From assembly GCF_030698145.1 (NCBI RefSeq), contig NZ_JAUYNW010000147.1, positions 1-64,000 on the forward strand: a stretch of DNA of 64,000 nucleotides, written 5' to 3'. Each line of letters begins with the position of its first letter. Positions within the stretch are counted from its first letter, which is position 1. This DNA is from Phenylobacterium sp. (GTDB lineage Bacteria > Pseudomonadota > Alphaproteobacteria > Caulobacterales > Caulobacteraceae). This document shows, piece by piece, positions 46,249 to 55,446 of this stretch. Under the pieces are notes generated by a model. That model did not search any database and was not told where the DNA came from. It saw nothing but the letters and a program-made list of their open reading frames with translations. The position numbers and the translations under genes are program-made.

Positions 46249-47292
46249 TCAAGCCGCCGTCCGGTGGAGCAGGCCCTCGGCCTCCAGCCAGCCGCGGAAG
46301 CCGCCGCCCCCGGTGGCGAAGGGATCGGCGAACCGGGCGCGCAGGTCGTCGCGCTCGCGCCACAGCAGCCGGTGGGCGCGGGCGATCGGCGTGCCGTCGT
46401 CGAAGGTCTCATAGGCCCAGTAGCGTTCGGGGATCGCCGGTTCGGTCGCAGCCGTCACCTGGTCCTTGTACCAGCGCCAGATCTCGTAGACGGCGTGGTT
46501 GTCGCCCGCGTAGCGCTTGGTCATCACGTCGCCGGTGGGGCCGAGCTTGGTGAAGTGCCAGAACCGCAAAGGTTGGCCGTTGACGGTGATCGCCCCGTCC
46601 TTGCCGATGGCCACGGTCCGCTGGCTGAGGTTCCAGCTGGCGACATTGTAGCCCGGATCGCGGACCACCTTGACCTTGTCGAACAGGGCCGGGACGTGGT
46701 CGCACCAGCGCTGATCGACGAACAGGCCGGCGGGCATGTCGTCGTAGCAGAACTCGAGCAGCCGATCGTTCCACCACTGGCCGAAGCGCAGCCCCTCGCC
46801 GCCGGCGCGCACCGCCACGAAGCCAAGGTTGAAGATGCCGGTCTTCGAGGCCGAGAGGTCGTTGTCGAGGATCGACTCGCGGGTCGTGTTGGGATCGATC
46901 AGGTGCGGGGTCAGTAGGATATCGCTCTGCGCCATCAAACCGATCAACGGCTCCAGGCTGGAGAACAGCGCCGTGTCGGGGTCAAGATAGATGACCGCGT
47001 CGGCGTCGGAGGCGAGCGCCTGGTGGAGGAAAGGGCCCTTCACCGCGGTGCAGGCCTCCACCACGTCGTGCTTGAACAGCCAGGCCTTGAAGTCCGGGAT
47101 GGCCAGGTCCTGGGCATAGACCAGCCGGTCGAAAGGCTCGTTCGCGGGATCGAACCGGAATCCGGCCGGTGGATGGTCCGTGACCAGCGCCACCAGCTCC
47201 CAGTCGGGATGGAAGCGGCGCAGGGTCGAATAGAGCACGCGCGCGCGGTTCAGGTACGAGAAGGTGAAGCTGGAATAGCAGGTGACCTTCAC
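46249..47292 (-). CDS. Glycosyltransferase, nucleotide-diphospho-sugar transferase type
   Basis: A 347-residue GT-A enzyme. It begins MKVTCYSSFTFSYLNRARVLYSTLRRFHPDW, and the DxD-type metal motif is YLDPDTALF (about residue 101). LFVDQRWCDHVP and NVASWNLSQR near residues 200-225 are shared with the partial protein at 63296, so the two are paralogues. Substrate unknown. It overlaps the next gene upstream by four bases. Confidence 0.8.
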   Translation of the reverse strand: MKVTCYSSFTFSYLNRARVLYSTLRRFHPDWELVALVTDHPPAGFRFDPANEPFDRLVYAQDLAIPDFKAWLFKHDVVEACTAVKGPFLHQALASDADAVIYLDPDTALFSSLEPLIGLMAQSDILLTPHLIDPNTTRESILDNDLSASKTGIFNLGFVAVRAGGEGLRFGQWWNDRLLEFCYDDMPAGLFVDQRWCDHVPALFDKVKVVRDPGYNVASWNLSQRTVAIGKDGAITVNGQPLRFWHFTKLGPTGDVMTKRYAGDNHAVYEIWRWYKDQVTAATEPAIPERYWAYETFDDGTPIARAHRLLWRERDDLRARFADPFATGGGGFRGWLEAEGLLHRTAA

Positions 47293-49187
47293 GCGTTGGC
47301 CCTCAGGAGATCGGCGGTCAGGGCGCTGAACCCCAGATCCTGGACGACGGGTTTCCGCACGTCCCGCGACAGGCGCAGGATGTCGCCGGATTCGAAGGCC
47401 GCGATAAGGGCGGCCTCGTCGGTCAGCACCAGCCCATGATCATCGGCGCGCGCGAAGGCCTGGACATTGCCGCTGTCAGGACTGGTCACCACCGCGGCTC
47501 CGGCGGCTGCGGCCTCGTAGGCGGTGAAAGAGAAGGTCTCGCGGCAGATCGACCAGATCATGGCCGCGTCGATGTCCAGCCGGCGCATCGCGTCGCGCAT
47601 GGCGAGCGGCCTCTCGGCGGTCACCGACACCGGATGGTGGGAGATCGGCAGGCCGCCGATGGTCTTCTGGGCCAGGTGGACGAACTCGTAGCGCGGGTCG
47701 TCGGCGAACCGCAGGGCCAGATCCCGGAAGATCGGCCATCCCTTGTGCGCCGAGGCCCCGCCCGGAAAGGCGAAGCGGAAGGCCCCGGGCTTGCGCGCCT
47801 TGGGCCGCGCCCTGGTCGGGATCAGCCGGGCGTGCGGGACGACGATCTCCGCCCGGGCGTCCAAGCCGCCGCGCCGCCAGGTGTCGAGCGCGTTCTGCGA
47901 GGGCGCGACCACGGTCAGGTCAAGATAGCTGAACAGCCGCTCGTGCTCGGTGATGTGCAGCGGCCGGCCCGGGCCATAGACGCAGACCGTGCAGGCCGCG
48001 CTGCCCGGCGGCGGCGCGCCGCAGTCCTCCACGTCGTTGCGCAGCAGATGCACGCCAGCACAGAGGGCGGTGAAGTCGTGGATCCAGAAGTAGCCAGCGT
48101 TCACGCCCGCCGTGCGGACCACGTCGACCACGTCGCGGGCCGAATGGCCCAGCATGCTGTGGATCGCAAAGGTGCGGGCGCCGGGTGGGCCCAGGGCCGC
48201 CTTCAGCCCGGCCAGGACAATGGGCGGCGGGAAGAAGCCAAGCGGCGCGCCGTTCAGCATCACCCCCAGCGGGACCTCGCCCTGGCCGGTGCGGACCATG
48301 GGCCAGCCGTGGGCCGGATAGAGGTGCAGGTGATCGCGGCCGAGGGTGGCGATCTCGGAGGCCTCGCGCTGGATGCAGAGCTGCAGCCCGCCCACCGTGG
48401 CGGCGTAGTTGTCGTGGCTGAAGGTGATGTGCAGGTCGGCGAGGCCGGTCCGCGTGTCGGCCAGGCCCGCCGCCAGGGTCTCGGCCGTCCCCGGCTCGAT
48501 CTGGCGCGCCCAGTATTCGAAGTCCTCCAGGCGCTGCCGCAGAGGCAGCATCTTGGCGATGATGTCGTGCCGGAAACCGAGGTCGCGCTTGGCGACCCGG
48601 CCCTCGGCGCGGCCGTGGCCGATATAGTGCAGGAACGGCTGCACCCCCGCGGCGGCCACGTCCGGATTGAGCTCCAGATAGTCGCGCACGGAAAAGGTGG
48701 TGTTGGGATCGCGGCCCTCGCGCCAGCCGACGAACATGAAATGCTCCAGCGGATCGCCGCCGCCCGCCGCCACGTCGGGGTTCTGGCCGAGATAGAACGC
48801 AGCGTCGAACTCCACGGCGGCCGCGGCGAACGCCGCTGGACCCATCTGCTCGGGAAGCCTGCCCTCCCGCGCCAGCTTGCGATCGCGCAGCCAGGCGTCG
48901 GCGCGGCGCGACCGGGCGATGGTCCGCCCCTCGCGGCGGCCCTGGGTCAGGTAGTGGACGAAGGGGTTCTGGCCGCTGGCCGCCACGTCGGGATTGAGCG
49001 TCAGATAGTCGTCCGTGGAGAACCATGCGGCCGGGTCACGGCCCTCGCGCCAGCCGGCGAAACCGTAGTGCGAGACGGGTTCGACCTGCCCGCCGGCCAG
49101 GTCGGGATGGGCCTCGCGGTAGAAGTCCGCGTCGAGGCCCAAGGACAGCCACCGGAAGCTGGTATCGGAAAAGGCCTCGGCGGCCAT
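47289..49187 (-). CDS. HYL-repeat glycosyltransferase, GT4-like
   Basis: A 632-residue protein in two parts. The first ~220 residues hold four clear repeats (DADFYREAHPDLA, DDYLTLNPDVAA, AAFYLGQNPDVAA, RDYLELNPDVAA, each with PxxHY and EGR). The rest resembles a GT-B glycosyltransferase, with AFPGGASAHKGWP as the phosphate loop and ETFSFTAYEAAAAGAAVVTSPDSGN as the donor-site E-x7-E. ATG 49187 has GGAGA ten bases upstream; a GTG at 49217 is possible. Likely transfers a sugar to the surface glycan. Confidence 0.78.
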   Translation of the reverse strand: MAAEAFSDTSFRWLSLGLDADFYREAHPDLAGGQVEPVSHYGFAGWREGRDPAAWFSTDDYLTLNPDVAASGQNPFVHYLTQGRREGRTIARSRRADAWLRDRKLAREGRLPEQMGPAAFAAAAVEFDAAFYLGQNPDVAAGGGDPLEHFMFVGWREGRDPNTTFSVRDYLELNPDVAAAGVQPFLHYIGHGRAEGRVAKRDLGFRHDIIAKMLPLRQRLEDFEYWARQIEPGTAETLAAGLADTRTGLADLHITFSHDNYAATVGGLQLCIQREASEIATLGRDHLHLYPAHGWPMVRTGQGEVPLGVMLNGAPLGFFPPPIVLAGLKAALGPPGARTFAIHSMLGHSARDVVDVVRTAGVNAGYFWIHDFTALCAGVHLLRNDVEDCGAPPPGSAACTVCVYGPGRPLHITEHERLFSYLDLTVVAPSQNALDTWRRGGLDARAEIVVPHARLIPTRARPKARKPGAFRFAFPGGASAHKGWPIFRDLALRFADDPRYEFVHLAQKTIGGLPISHHPVSVTAERPLAMRDAMRRLDIDAAMIWSICRETFSFTAYEAAAAGAAVVTSPDSGNVQAFARADDHGLVLTDEAALIAAFESGDILRLSRDVRKPVVQDLGFSALTADLLRANA

Positions 49188-49328
49188 GGGCAGATCGTCT
49201 CCGGCCAAGTGGGCCACCTGTGCAACAGTTGGTCGGGGCGATCAACCGCGCCGCGCTCTTGCGAGGGCGCGCGAGCGGCCATACAGCGGGGCCCTGGCTC
49301 AACGTCAGAGCGGACGCGCGCAGGCATC

Positions 49329-50387
49329 ATGGCGACCCCCAAGGCCGGAAAGACCAAGACCGACCGCGCGGCCTATCTGGTGCTGGGCATGCACCGCTCG
49401 GGCACCTCGGCGGCGACGCAGCTCCTGGCGCTCGCCGGCGCCGAACTGCCGCAGAACGTGATGCCGGGCGACGAGCACAACGCCAAGGGCTACTTCGAGC
49501 CCTGGAAGATCGCCATCTTCAACGACGAGCGCCTACGCGCCGGCGGCGGCGCCTGGGACGACGTCTTCGCCTTCCCCTACGCCCCGCTTCCCAAGGCGCA
49601 GGAGGCCGCCTGGGCCGCCAAGGCGCTGGATCTCTACGACGCGGAGTTCGGCGAGGCCTGGTTCCCCCTGCTGAAGGACCCGCGCGTCTCGGTTCTGGCG
49701 CCGCTGTGGCTGGCCACGCTGAAGGCCCGCAAGATGCCGGCCCGCGCGGTGATCCCGGTGCGCCACCCCCTGGCGGTGGCCGGATCGCTGACCCGTCGCG
49801 ACAGGTTCCCGGTCGAGAAGTCCGTGCTGCTCTGGGTCAGCTACATGCTGGCGGCGGAGGTCTATTCCCGCGGCATGCCCCGCGCCTTTGTCGGTTATGA
49901 CAGCCTGTTGGCGGACTGGCGCGCCGAGGTGGTCCGCATCGAGGCTGCGCACGGCGCCCCCCTGCCCCGGCTGAGCGAGCGGGCGGCGACCCAGATCGAC
50001 GGCTTCCTGACCTCCGACCTGCGCCACAACGCCGGCCAGGGCGACCTCGGCGCCCTGCCGCATGTGGGCGCGATGGCCCAGCGGGTGTTCGACTGGTTCG
50101 AGGCCGCCGCCCGCGGCGAGACCCGCGGCCCCGCCGTGCTGGACCAAGCGGCCGCCCAGGTCGCCGACATGAAGGCCGCGATGGGCGTGTTCGTCTCGCC
50201 GGTGACCCAGGCGCTGGACCTGGCCCGGGCGGACCTGGCCCAGGAACGGGCCCGCCGGGCGATGGACCAGCGCGACCTGGCCGACCTCGACGCCGAGGTC
50301 GCCGGGCTGCGCAAGGAGCTTTCCGACCTGCGGCGTGAGCACGCGGAGATCGAGGCCATGGTCGACACCATGATCGCGGGCCGCTAG
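49329..50387 (+). CDS. Sulfotransferase family protein with C-terminal coiled coil
   Basis: A 352-residue protein. LVLGMHRSGTSAATQLL (about 17-33) is the PAPS phosphosulfate loop and VIPVRHPLAVAGSLTRRD the 3'-phosphate region. KDPRVSVLAPLW fits the family. From ~290 the chain is a charged coiled coil (DLDAEVAGLRKELSDLRRE), possibly for dimerisation. Acceptor unknown. It is the second sulfotransferase of the cluster and is divergent from the repeat glycosyltransferase. Confidence 0.8.
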   Translation: MATPKAGKTKTDRAAYLVLGMHRSGTSAATQLLALAGAELPQNVMPGDEHNAKGYFEPWKIAIFNDERLRAGGGAWDDVFAFPYAPLPKAQEAAWAAKALDLYDAEFGEAWFPLLKDPRVSVLAPLWLATLKARKMPARAVIPVRHPLAVAGSLTRRDRFPVEKSVLLWVSYMLAAEVYSRGMPRAFVGYDSLLADWRAEVVRIEAAHGAPLPRLSERAATQIDGFLTSDLRHNAGQGDLGALPHVGAMAQRVFDWFEAAARGETRGPAVLDQAAAQVADMKAAMGVFVSPVTQALDLARADLAQERARRAMDQRDLADLDAEVAGLRKELSDLRREHAEIEAMVDTMIAGR

Positions 50388-50397
50388 AGCCCGTCCC

Positions 50398-53300
50398 TTG
50401 GCCAAACGACCGACAAAACCAAAGCCCGACCCCGCCGCCGCGGACGCCCTGCTTGCCAAGCGGCGCGCCCTGCATAAGGCGCGCCTGGTGGTGGCCGAGG
50501 ATCGCTGGAACCGGTTCAGCAAGGCCGCCGCCCGCCGGGTGGGGGTGGCCGAGAAGGGCCCGACCGAGCAGAAGTTCGACCGGGTCCTGGCCCGCGCCAA
50601 GTGGCCGGGCCGCACGGCGCTGATCGCCCGCTCGGGCCTCTGGGACTTCCGCCTGGACCGCAACCTCGGGCGCGAGGGCGGGGCCGTGAAGGGCCTCGTC
50701 GACTACGTCCGGGCCGGCCCTGATTCGACCGCCTTCCCCAAGGCCCTGTTCGACCAGACCTGGTACCTGGAGAAGAACCCGGACCTGGTGGGCACCCGCT
50801 GGGCGCCGCTCGCCCACTACTTGGTGGCCGGCGATCAGGAAGGGCGCGACCCGCATCCGCTGTTCGACCTGAAGGACTACCGCAGCCGCCACGCGGTGAA
50901 GATAGCCGCGACCGGGTTGTCGGCCCTGCAGCACTTCGTCCATCGTGGCGCCCTGGAGGGCTTCGACCCCCATCCGCTATTCGACCTGCGCTACTATGTC
51001 GGCCAGGCCGAGGAGGTGGCGGACACCGGCGAGAACCCGCTGGTCCACTATCTGCGCGAGGGCTGGCGGCGGGGCTATGACCCGCACCCGCTGTTCGCCG
51101 GCGACTGGTACCTGGCCCAGAACCCAGATGTCGCCGACCGTGCCATGGCGCCCCTGCTTCATTATGTGACCAGCGGCGCCGTCGAGGGCCGCAGCCCTCA
51201 CCCGCTGTTCGAGGCGGTCTGGTACGCCGAGCACTATCGCGACGCCGCCCCGCTCGGCTCCAACGCCCTGTCCCACTTCCTCGACTACGGGGCCGATCAG
51301 CGCCGCAATCCCTCGGCCCACTTCGACGTCGCCTTCTACCTCGAGCAGAGCCCGGCCGCGCCGTCCGACCAGCATCCGGTGATCCACTATCTGATGGAAG
51401 GCGCCTTCCAGGGCGTTTCCCCGGCCGCCGACTTCAACGAGGCGACCTATCTGATCGAACATCCCGAAGCCGCCGAGACGCCGGTGGCGGGCCTGCTGCA
51501 CTGGGCGCTGTCGCGCACGCCGAAGCCCGAGCCGGGAGCGATCGGCCGCCGGGCCCTGGGCGACGACGGCCTGTTCGAGCAACTGCGCAGTTCGGGGCGG
51601 ATGCGCGACGCCGGCGCCTATGACATCCAGGCCTATCGCGACATGACCCTGGATCGGCGGCGCGCGAAGGAGACCGCTCTCGCCAAGGTGAAGGCCAGGA
51701 AGCCCAAGCTGATCTCGGTGGCCGAACGCGACGTGGAGGCGGCCGCCGCCGACCTCTCCTTCGAGACCGTGAGCCGGCCCAAGGTCTCCATCGTCATCCC
51801 GGCCTACAACAACCTGACCTTCACCCTGGAGTGCCTGGCGGCGCTGAAGGCCGGCGGCGGGTTGGACCGGGCCGAGGTGATCGTCATCGACGACGCGTCG
51901 GCCGATGCGACCAGCCCCGTGCTGGCCAAGGTCGTGGGCCTCAAGCTGATCACCAACGCCGAGAACCTCGGCTTCATCCGCACCTGCAACAAGGCCGCAG
52001 AGAAGGCCAAGGGCGAGTTCCTCGTCTTCCTGAACAACGACGTCCAGGTGCGCGCGGGCTGGCTGGAGGCCCTGCTCGCCCCCTTCGCCGAGGAGAAGGA
52101 CGTCGGGGCCACCGCGCCCAAGATGCTGTTCCCCGACGGCCGCCTGCAGGAGGCCGGGGCGCGGATCGGGGTCGACGGGACCGCCGAGATGATCGGCCTG
52201 TTCGAGGACCCGGACCTGGCGCGCTGGAACGTGCGGCGCGAGGTGGACTACGCCTCGGGCGCCTGCCTGATGGTCCGCCGCAAGGTGTTCGCCGGCCTGG
52301 GCGGGTTCGACCTCGCCTTCGCGCCCGCCTATTGCGAGGACGCCGACCTCTGCTTCCGCCTGAGGGAGGCCGGCCTGCGGGTGATCTACGAACCCAGGGC
52401 CGAGATCGTCCACCACCTCTCCGTGACCGCCAACTCCATCGACGCCGGCTACAAGCATCGGCTGGCGACCCGGAACCAGCAGGCCTTCGTCGAACGCTGG
52501 GGCGAGCGGCTGGAGGCCCTGAACGCGGTGCGCGCCATCGCCTTCCACCTGCCCCAGTTCCACGCCATCCCGGAGAACGACCGCTGGTGGGGCGCGGGCT
52601 TCACCGAGTGGACCAACGTCACCCGGGCCCTGCCGAACTATCGCGGCCACTACCAGCCGCACCTGCCGGCCGACCTCGGCTTCTACGACCTGTCGGACCC
52701 CGACGTCCTCAGGCGCCAGGCTGAGCTCGCCCAGCGCTACGGCGTGGGCGGGTTCTGCCACTATTTCTACTGGTTCTCCGGCGGCCGCCGGGTGCTGGAA
52801 AAGCCGCTGGAGCCGCTGCTCGACAGCAAGCCGGACGACTTCCCGTTCTGCCTCTGCTGGGCCAACGAGAACTGGACCCGCACCTGGGACGGCGAAGCCC
52901 GCGACGTGCTGCTGGCCCAGACCTATGAGAAGGGCGACGCCGAGGCCCTGATCGCCGAGATGGCGCCCTATGTCGCCCGCCCCAACTACATCAGGATCGG
53001 CGGCAAGCCGCTGGTGCTGATCTATCGGCCGGGCCTGCTGCCCGACGCCAAGGCCTGGGCCAAGGCCTGGCGCGACCATTGCCGCAAGGCCGGGATCGGC
53101 GAGATCTACCTGGCCTTCGTCGAGAGCTTCGAGAACGCCGGGGCCAAAACCGATCCGGCCACCCTGGGCTTCGACGCCTCGGTGGAGTTCCCGCCTTCGG
53201 GCGCGGGCGCGCTGATCCATCCGCCGGGGCCGCTCTACAATCCGCGCTTCGACGGCCGGGTGAACGACTACCGGGCCATGGTGCGCCGCTATCTCGACAC

Positions 53301-53598
53301 CCCGCCGCCGGCCCATAAGCGGTTCCGGGGCGTGATGCCCTCGTGGGACAACACCGCGCGGCGCCAGGACGGCGGCTGGGTCTATCAGCACGCCACGCCG
53401 GGCGCCTTCCAGGCCTGGCTCGAGGCCGTGTTCGAGGAGACCCGCCGCCAGAACTTCGGCGATGAGCGGATCGTCTTCATCAACGCCTGGAACGAGTGGG
53501 CCGAGGGCGCTCACCTGGAGCCGGACCAGCGTTTCGGCCACGGCTGGCTGGAGGCGGTGAAAAACGCCCATGACGCCGAACTGGTGGACAGGTCGTGA
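50398..53598 (+). CDS. Large HYL-repeat protein with GT2 and WbsX domains
   Basis: A 1066-residue protein with three modules. About 100-385: seven or so HYL repeats (FDQTWYLEKNPDL, PLAHYLVAG, EGRDPHPLF). About 458-700: a GT2 glycosyltransferase with KVSIVIPAYNN, VIDDASAD, LNNDVQV and EDADLC. About 710-1055: a WbsX-type domain (PF14307) with AFHLPQFHAIPENDRWWG, GFTEWTNV, CWANENWTRTWDG and NAWNEWAEGAHLEPD. It could add two sugars in sequence. The start is a TTG, eleven bases after the sulfotransferase gene, with no alternative ATG nearby. Confidence 0.87.
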   Translation: MAKRPTKPKPDPAAADALLAKRRALHKARLVVAEDRWNRFSKAAARRVGVAEKGPTEQKFDRVLARAKWPGRTALIARSGLWDFRLDRNLGREGGAVKGLVDYVRAGPDSTAFPKALFDQTWYLEKNPDLVGTRWAPLAHYLVAGDQEGRDPHPLFDLKDYRSRHAVKIAATGLSALQHFVHRGALEGFDPHPLFDLRYYVGQAEEVADTGENPLVHYLREGWRRGYDPHPLFAGDWYLAQNPDVADRAMAPLLHYVTSGAVEGRSPHPLFEAVWYAEHYRDAAPLGSNALSHFLDYGADQRRNPSAHFDVAFYLEQSPAAPSDQHPVIHYLMEGAFQGVSPAADFNEATYLIEHPEAAETPVAGLLHWALSRTPKPEPGAIGRRALGDDGLFEQLRSSGRMRDAGAYDIQAYRDMTLDRRRAKETALAKVKARKPKLISVAERDVEAAAADLSFETVSRPKVSIVIPAYNNLTFTLECLAALKAGGGLDRAEVIVIDDASADATSPVLAKVVGLKLITNAENLGFIRTCNKAAEKAKGEFLVFLNNDVQVRAGWLEALLAPFAEEKDVGATAPKMLFPDGRLQEAGARIGVDGTAEMIGLFEDPDLARWNVRREVDYASGACLMVRRKVFAGLGGFDLAFAPAYCEDADLCFRLREAGLRVIYEPRAEIVHHLSVTANSIDAGYKHRLATRNQQAFVERWGERLEALNAVRAIAFHLPQFHAIPENDRWWGAGFTEWTNVTRALPNYRGHYQPHLPADLGFYDLSDPDVLRRQAELAQRYGVGGFCHYFYWFSGGRRVLEKPLEPLLDSKPDDFPFCLCWANENWTRTWDGEARDVLLAQTYEKGDAEALIAEMAPYVARPNYIRIGGKPLVLIYRPGLLPDAKAWAKAWRDHCRKAGIGEIYLAFVESFENAGAKTDPATLGFDASVEFPPSGAGALIHPPGPLYNPRFDGRVNDYRAMVRRYLDTPPPAHKRFRGVMPSWDNTARRQDGGWVYQHATPGAFQAWLEAVFEETRRQNFGDERIVFINAWNEWAEGAHLEPDQRFGHGWLEAVKNAHDAELVDRS

Positions 53599-54734
53599 GC
53601 GGCGGCGTCCCTGACCTGGTCCTCGTCGGCCACCCGTTCTCGGCCATCGGCATGGCCGAGCACGTCCGCTCCACCCAGCGGGCGCTGAGGGCGGTCGGAG
53701 TGAAGGCGGGGCTGCTGGACGTCTACGGCATGGACCGCGGCAAGGACCCGGACTTCGAGCGCGAGTTCGGTGGCGACGTGGTCACGAGCCTGTCGCCCAG
53801 GACCAACCTCTTCTGCATCAACGCCGACGAGGTCGAGCAGGCCATGGGCGTGCTGCGCCACATCGGCTCGGGCCCGGCCTTTGAGCGCGCCCACAACATC
53901 ATCTACCCGGCCTGGGAGCTGGCGAAATATCCCGAACCCTGGGCGCGGATCCTGGAGCAGTTTGACGAGGTCTGGGCGCCGTCGGAGTTCATCCGCCAGG
54001 CTGTCGCCGGCGCGGTGGCCAGGCGCGTGGTCCACATGCCCCTGGCGGTGGAGATCACCGTCTCCGCTTTCCTGGGCCGGCGGCATTTCGGCATCCCCGA
54101 GAACGCCTTCGTCTGCCTGTTCTTCTTCGACTTCTCCTCCTACGCCGAGCGCAAGAACCCCTTCGCCATGCTGGAGGCCTTCGAGAAGTTGGCGGCGCTT
54201 CGGCCCAATGCGCCGCTGCACGTGGTGGTCAAGTACAAGGGCGGCAAGGACGACAACCCTGGCCGCCGGGCGCTGGAGGCGCGGCTGGCGGCCCTGGGGT
54301 CACGGGCCCAGGCCATCACCCGCGAGCTGTCCGACAACGAGATCAAGAACCTGGTCCGCTGCGCCGACGCCTTCGTCTCGTTGCACCGCTCAGAAGGATT
54401 CGGGCGCGGGCCGGCCGAAGCCATGGTCATGGGCCGCGCGGCGGTTGCCACCGGCTATTCCGGCAATCTCGACTACATGACGCCGCAGAACAGCCGCCTG
54501 GTGGACTATGAGCTGATCCCGGTGGCCAAGGGCGCCTACCTGTTCGGCGAGGACCAGGTCTGGGCTGACGCCAGCGTCGATCACGCGGTGAGGCTTCTGG
54601 CCGAACTGGTGGACGATCCGGCCGAAGCCCGCGCGCTCGGCGCCCGCGCCCGGCGCCACATCCGCACCCATTTCAGCGCCCGCGCCATCGGCCTGCGATA
54701 CAGCGCGCGGCTGGAAGAACTGGCGGACAGTTAG
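53595..54734 (+). CDS. Glycosyltransferase, GT4 type
   Basis: A 379-residue GT-B enzyme. HPFSAIGMAEHVRS near the N-terminus is the acceptor-domain glycine loop. The C-terminal half has FFFDFSSYAERKNPFAMLEAF and the donor site SLHRSEGFGRGPAEAMVMGRAAVATGYSGNLDY. The GTG start overlaps the WbsX-protein stop as GTGA, so the two are translationally coupled and probably act on the same glycan. Its stop overlaps the convergent lipoprotein gene by TTAG. Confidence 0.87.
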   Translation: MSGGVPDLVLVGHPFSAIGMAEHVRSTQRALRAVGVKAGLLDVYGMDRGKDPDFEREFGGDVVTSLSPRTNLFCINADEVEQAMGVLRHIGSGPAFERAHNIIYPAWELAKYPEPWARILEQFDEVWAPSEFIRQAVAGAVARRVVHMPLAVEITVSAFLGRRHFGIPENAFVCLFFFDFSSYAERKNPFAMLEAFEKLAALRPNAPLHVVVKYKGGKDDNPGRRALEARLAALGSRAQAITRELSDNEIKNLVRCADAFVSLHRSEGFGRGPAEAMVMGRAAVATGYSGNLDYMTPQNSRLVDYELIPVAKGAYLFGEDQVWADASVDHAVRLLAELVDDPAEARALGARARRHIRTHFSARAIGLRYSARLEELADS

Positions 54735-55438
54735 GTCTTCGGCGTCTCGGCGGTCTTGGCCTCGTCCGCGGGCGGCGGCGCGACGCCCAGGGCCTCCGTT
54801 CCGGGATTTTCCGTCACCGCGATCTGGTGGATGGTGAAGGTCCCGCCGGCCTGGTCGTCGGTGTCGATCCGCAGGCTGTCGATCAACGAGACGGTCCAGT
54901 CCTCGCCGCCCTTCTTCGGGTGGGCCATGTCATAGACCAGCACCACGGTCTCGCCGACCGCCGGCGCGGCGCCCTCGACGGGCTTGGACCGGAAGTCGCC
55001 GGACTCCGCGTGATCGGCGGTGGAATAGAAGATCGTCCCGTCCCAGGCCGCGCCGGGACGATGGCGGGTCAGCCGGACCAGCACCAGGGAGTAGCGGCTT
55101 CCGTCCAGCTCCAGGCCCTTGGGCGAGCGCAGGATCGGATCGAAGTCCACATTGCGCACCGACAGACCGACCGGGCTGGCGGGAAGCACGCTGCCGCCGG
55201 CCAGCACGAATCCCTCGGTCGAGCCGTCGAAAGTCCAGAGCCGGCCGGCCTTGAGCGGCTTGCCGCCGACCTCGAAGCCGCCAGCCGCCTCGTTCCAGAC
55301 CACCTTCTGGGCGCGGATATTGGCGAGGGTCTGCGGGCCCGGCGGCGCCTTGGCGGGCCTGGCCCACGGCGCCGGCTCGTCGCAGGCGGCGAGGATCAGC
55401 GCCGCCGCCGACAGGATCGGAATCAGGATCGCCTTCAT
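54731..55438 (-). CDS. Putative lipoprotein, unknown function
   Basis: A 235-residue protein with a lipoprotein signal peptide (MKAILIPILSAAALILAAC, acylated at C19) and a mature part rich in beta-strands, without a family I recognise. The C-terminal ~25 residues are Ala/Pro/Glu/Thr-rich. It follows the polytopic membrane protein by eight bases on the same strand and is the last gene of that run, so an envelope role is likely. Confidence 0.65.
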   Translation of the reverse strand: MKAILIPILSAAALILAACDEPAPWARPAKAPPGPQTLANIRAQKVVWNEAAGGFEVGGKPLKAGRLWTFDGSTEGFVLAGGSVLPASPVGLSVRNVDFDPILRSPKGLELDGSRYSLVLVRLTRHRPGAAWDGTIFYSTADHAESGDFRSKPVEGAAPAVGETVVLVYDMAHPKKGGEDWTVSLIDSLRIDTDDQAGGTFTIHQIAVTENPGTEALGVAPPPADEAKTAETPKT

Positions 55439-55446
55439 GGATACGC

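Noticed and set aside
47436-49328. A 631-codon upstream extension of the sulfotransferase at 49329
   Set aside because: The extension overlaps the repeat glycosyltransferase on the opposite strand and has no family character; the sulfotransferase motif begins soon after ATG 49329.
50977-53571. 864-codon minus-strand frame opposite the GT2/WbsX gene
   Set aside because: Same shadow effect; the plus strand encodes complete glycosyltransferase motifs.
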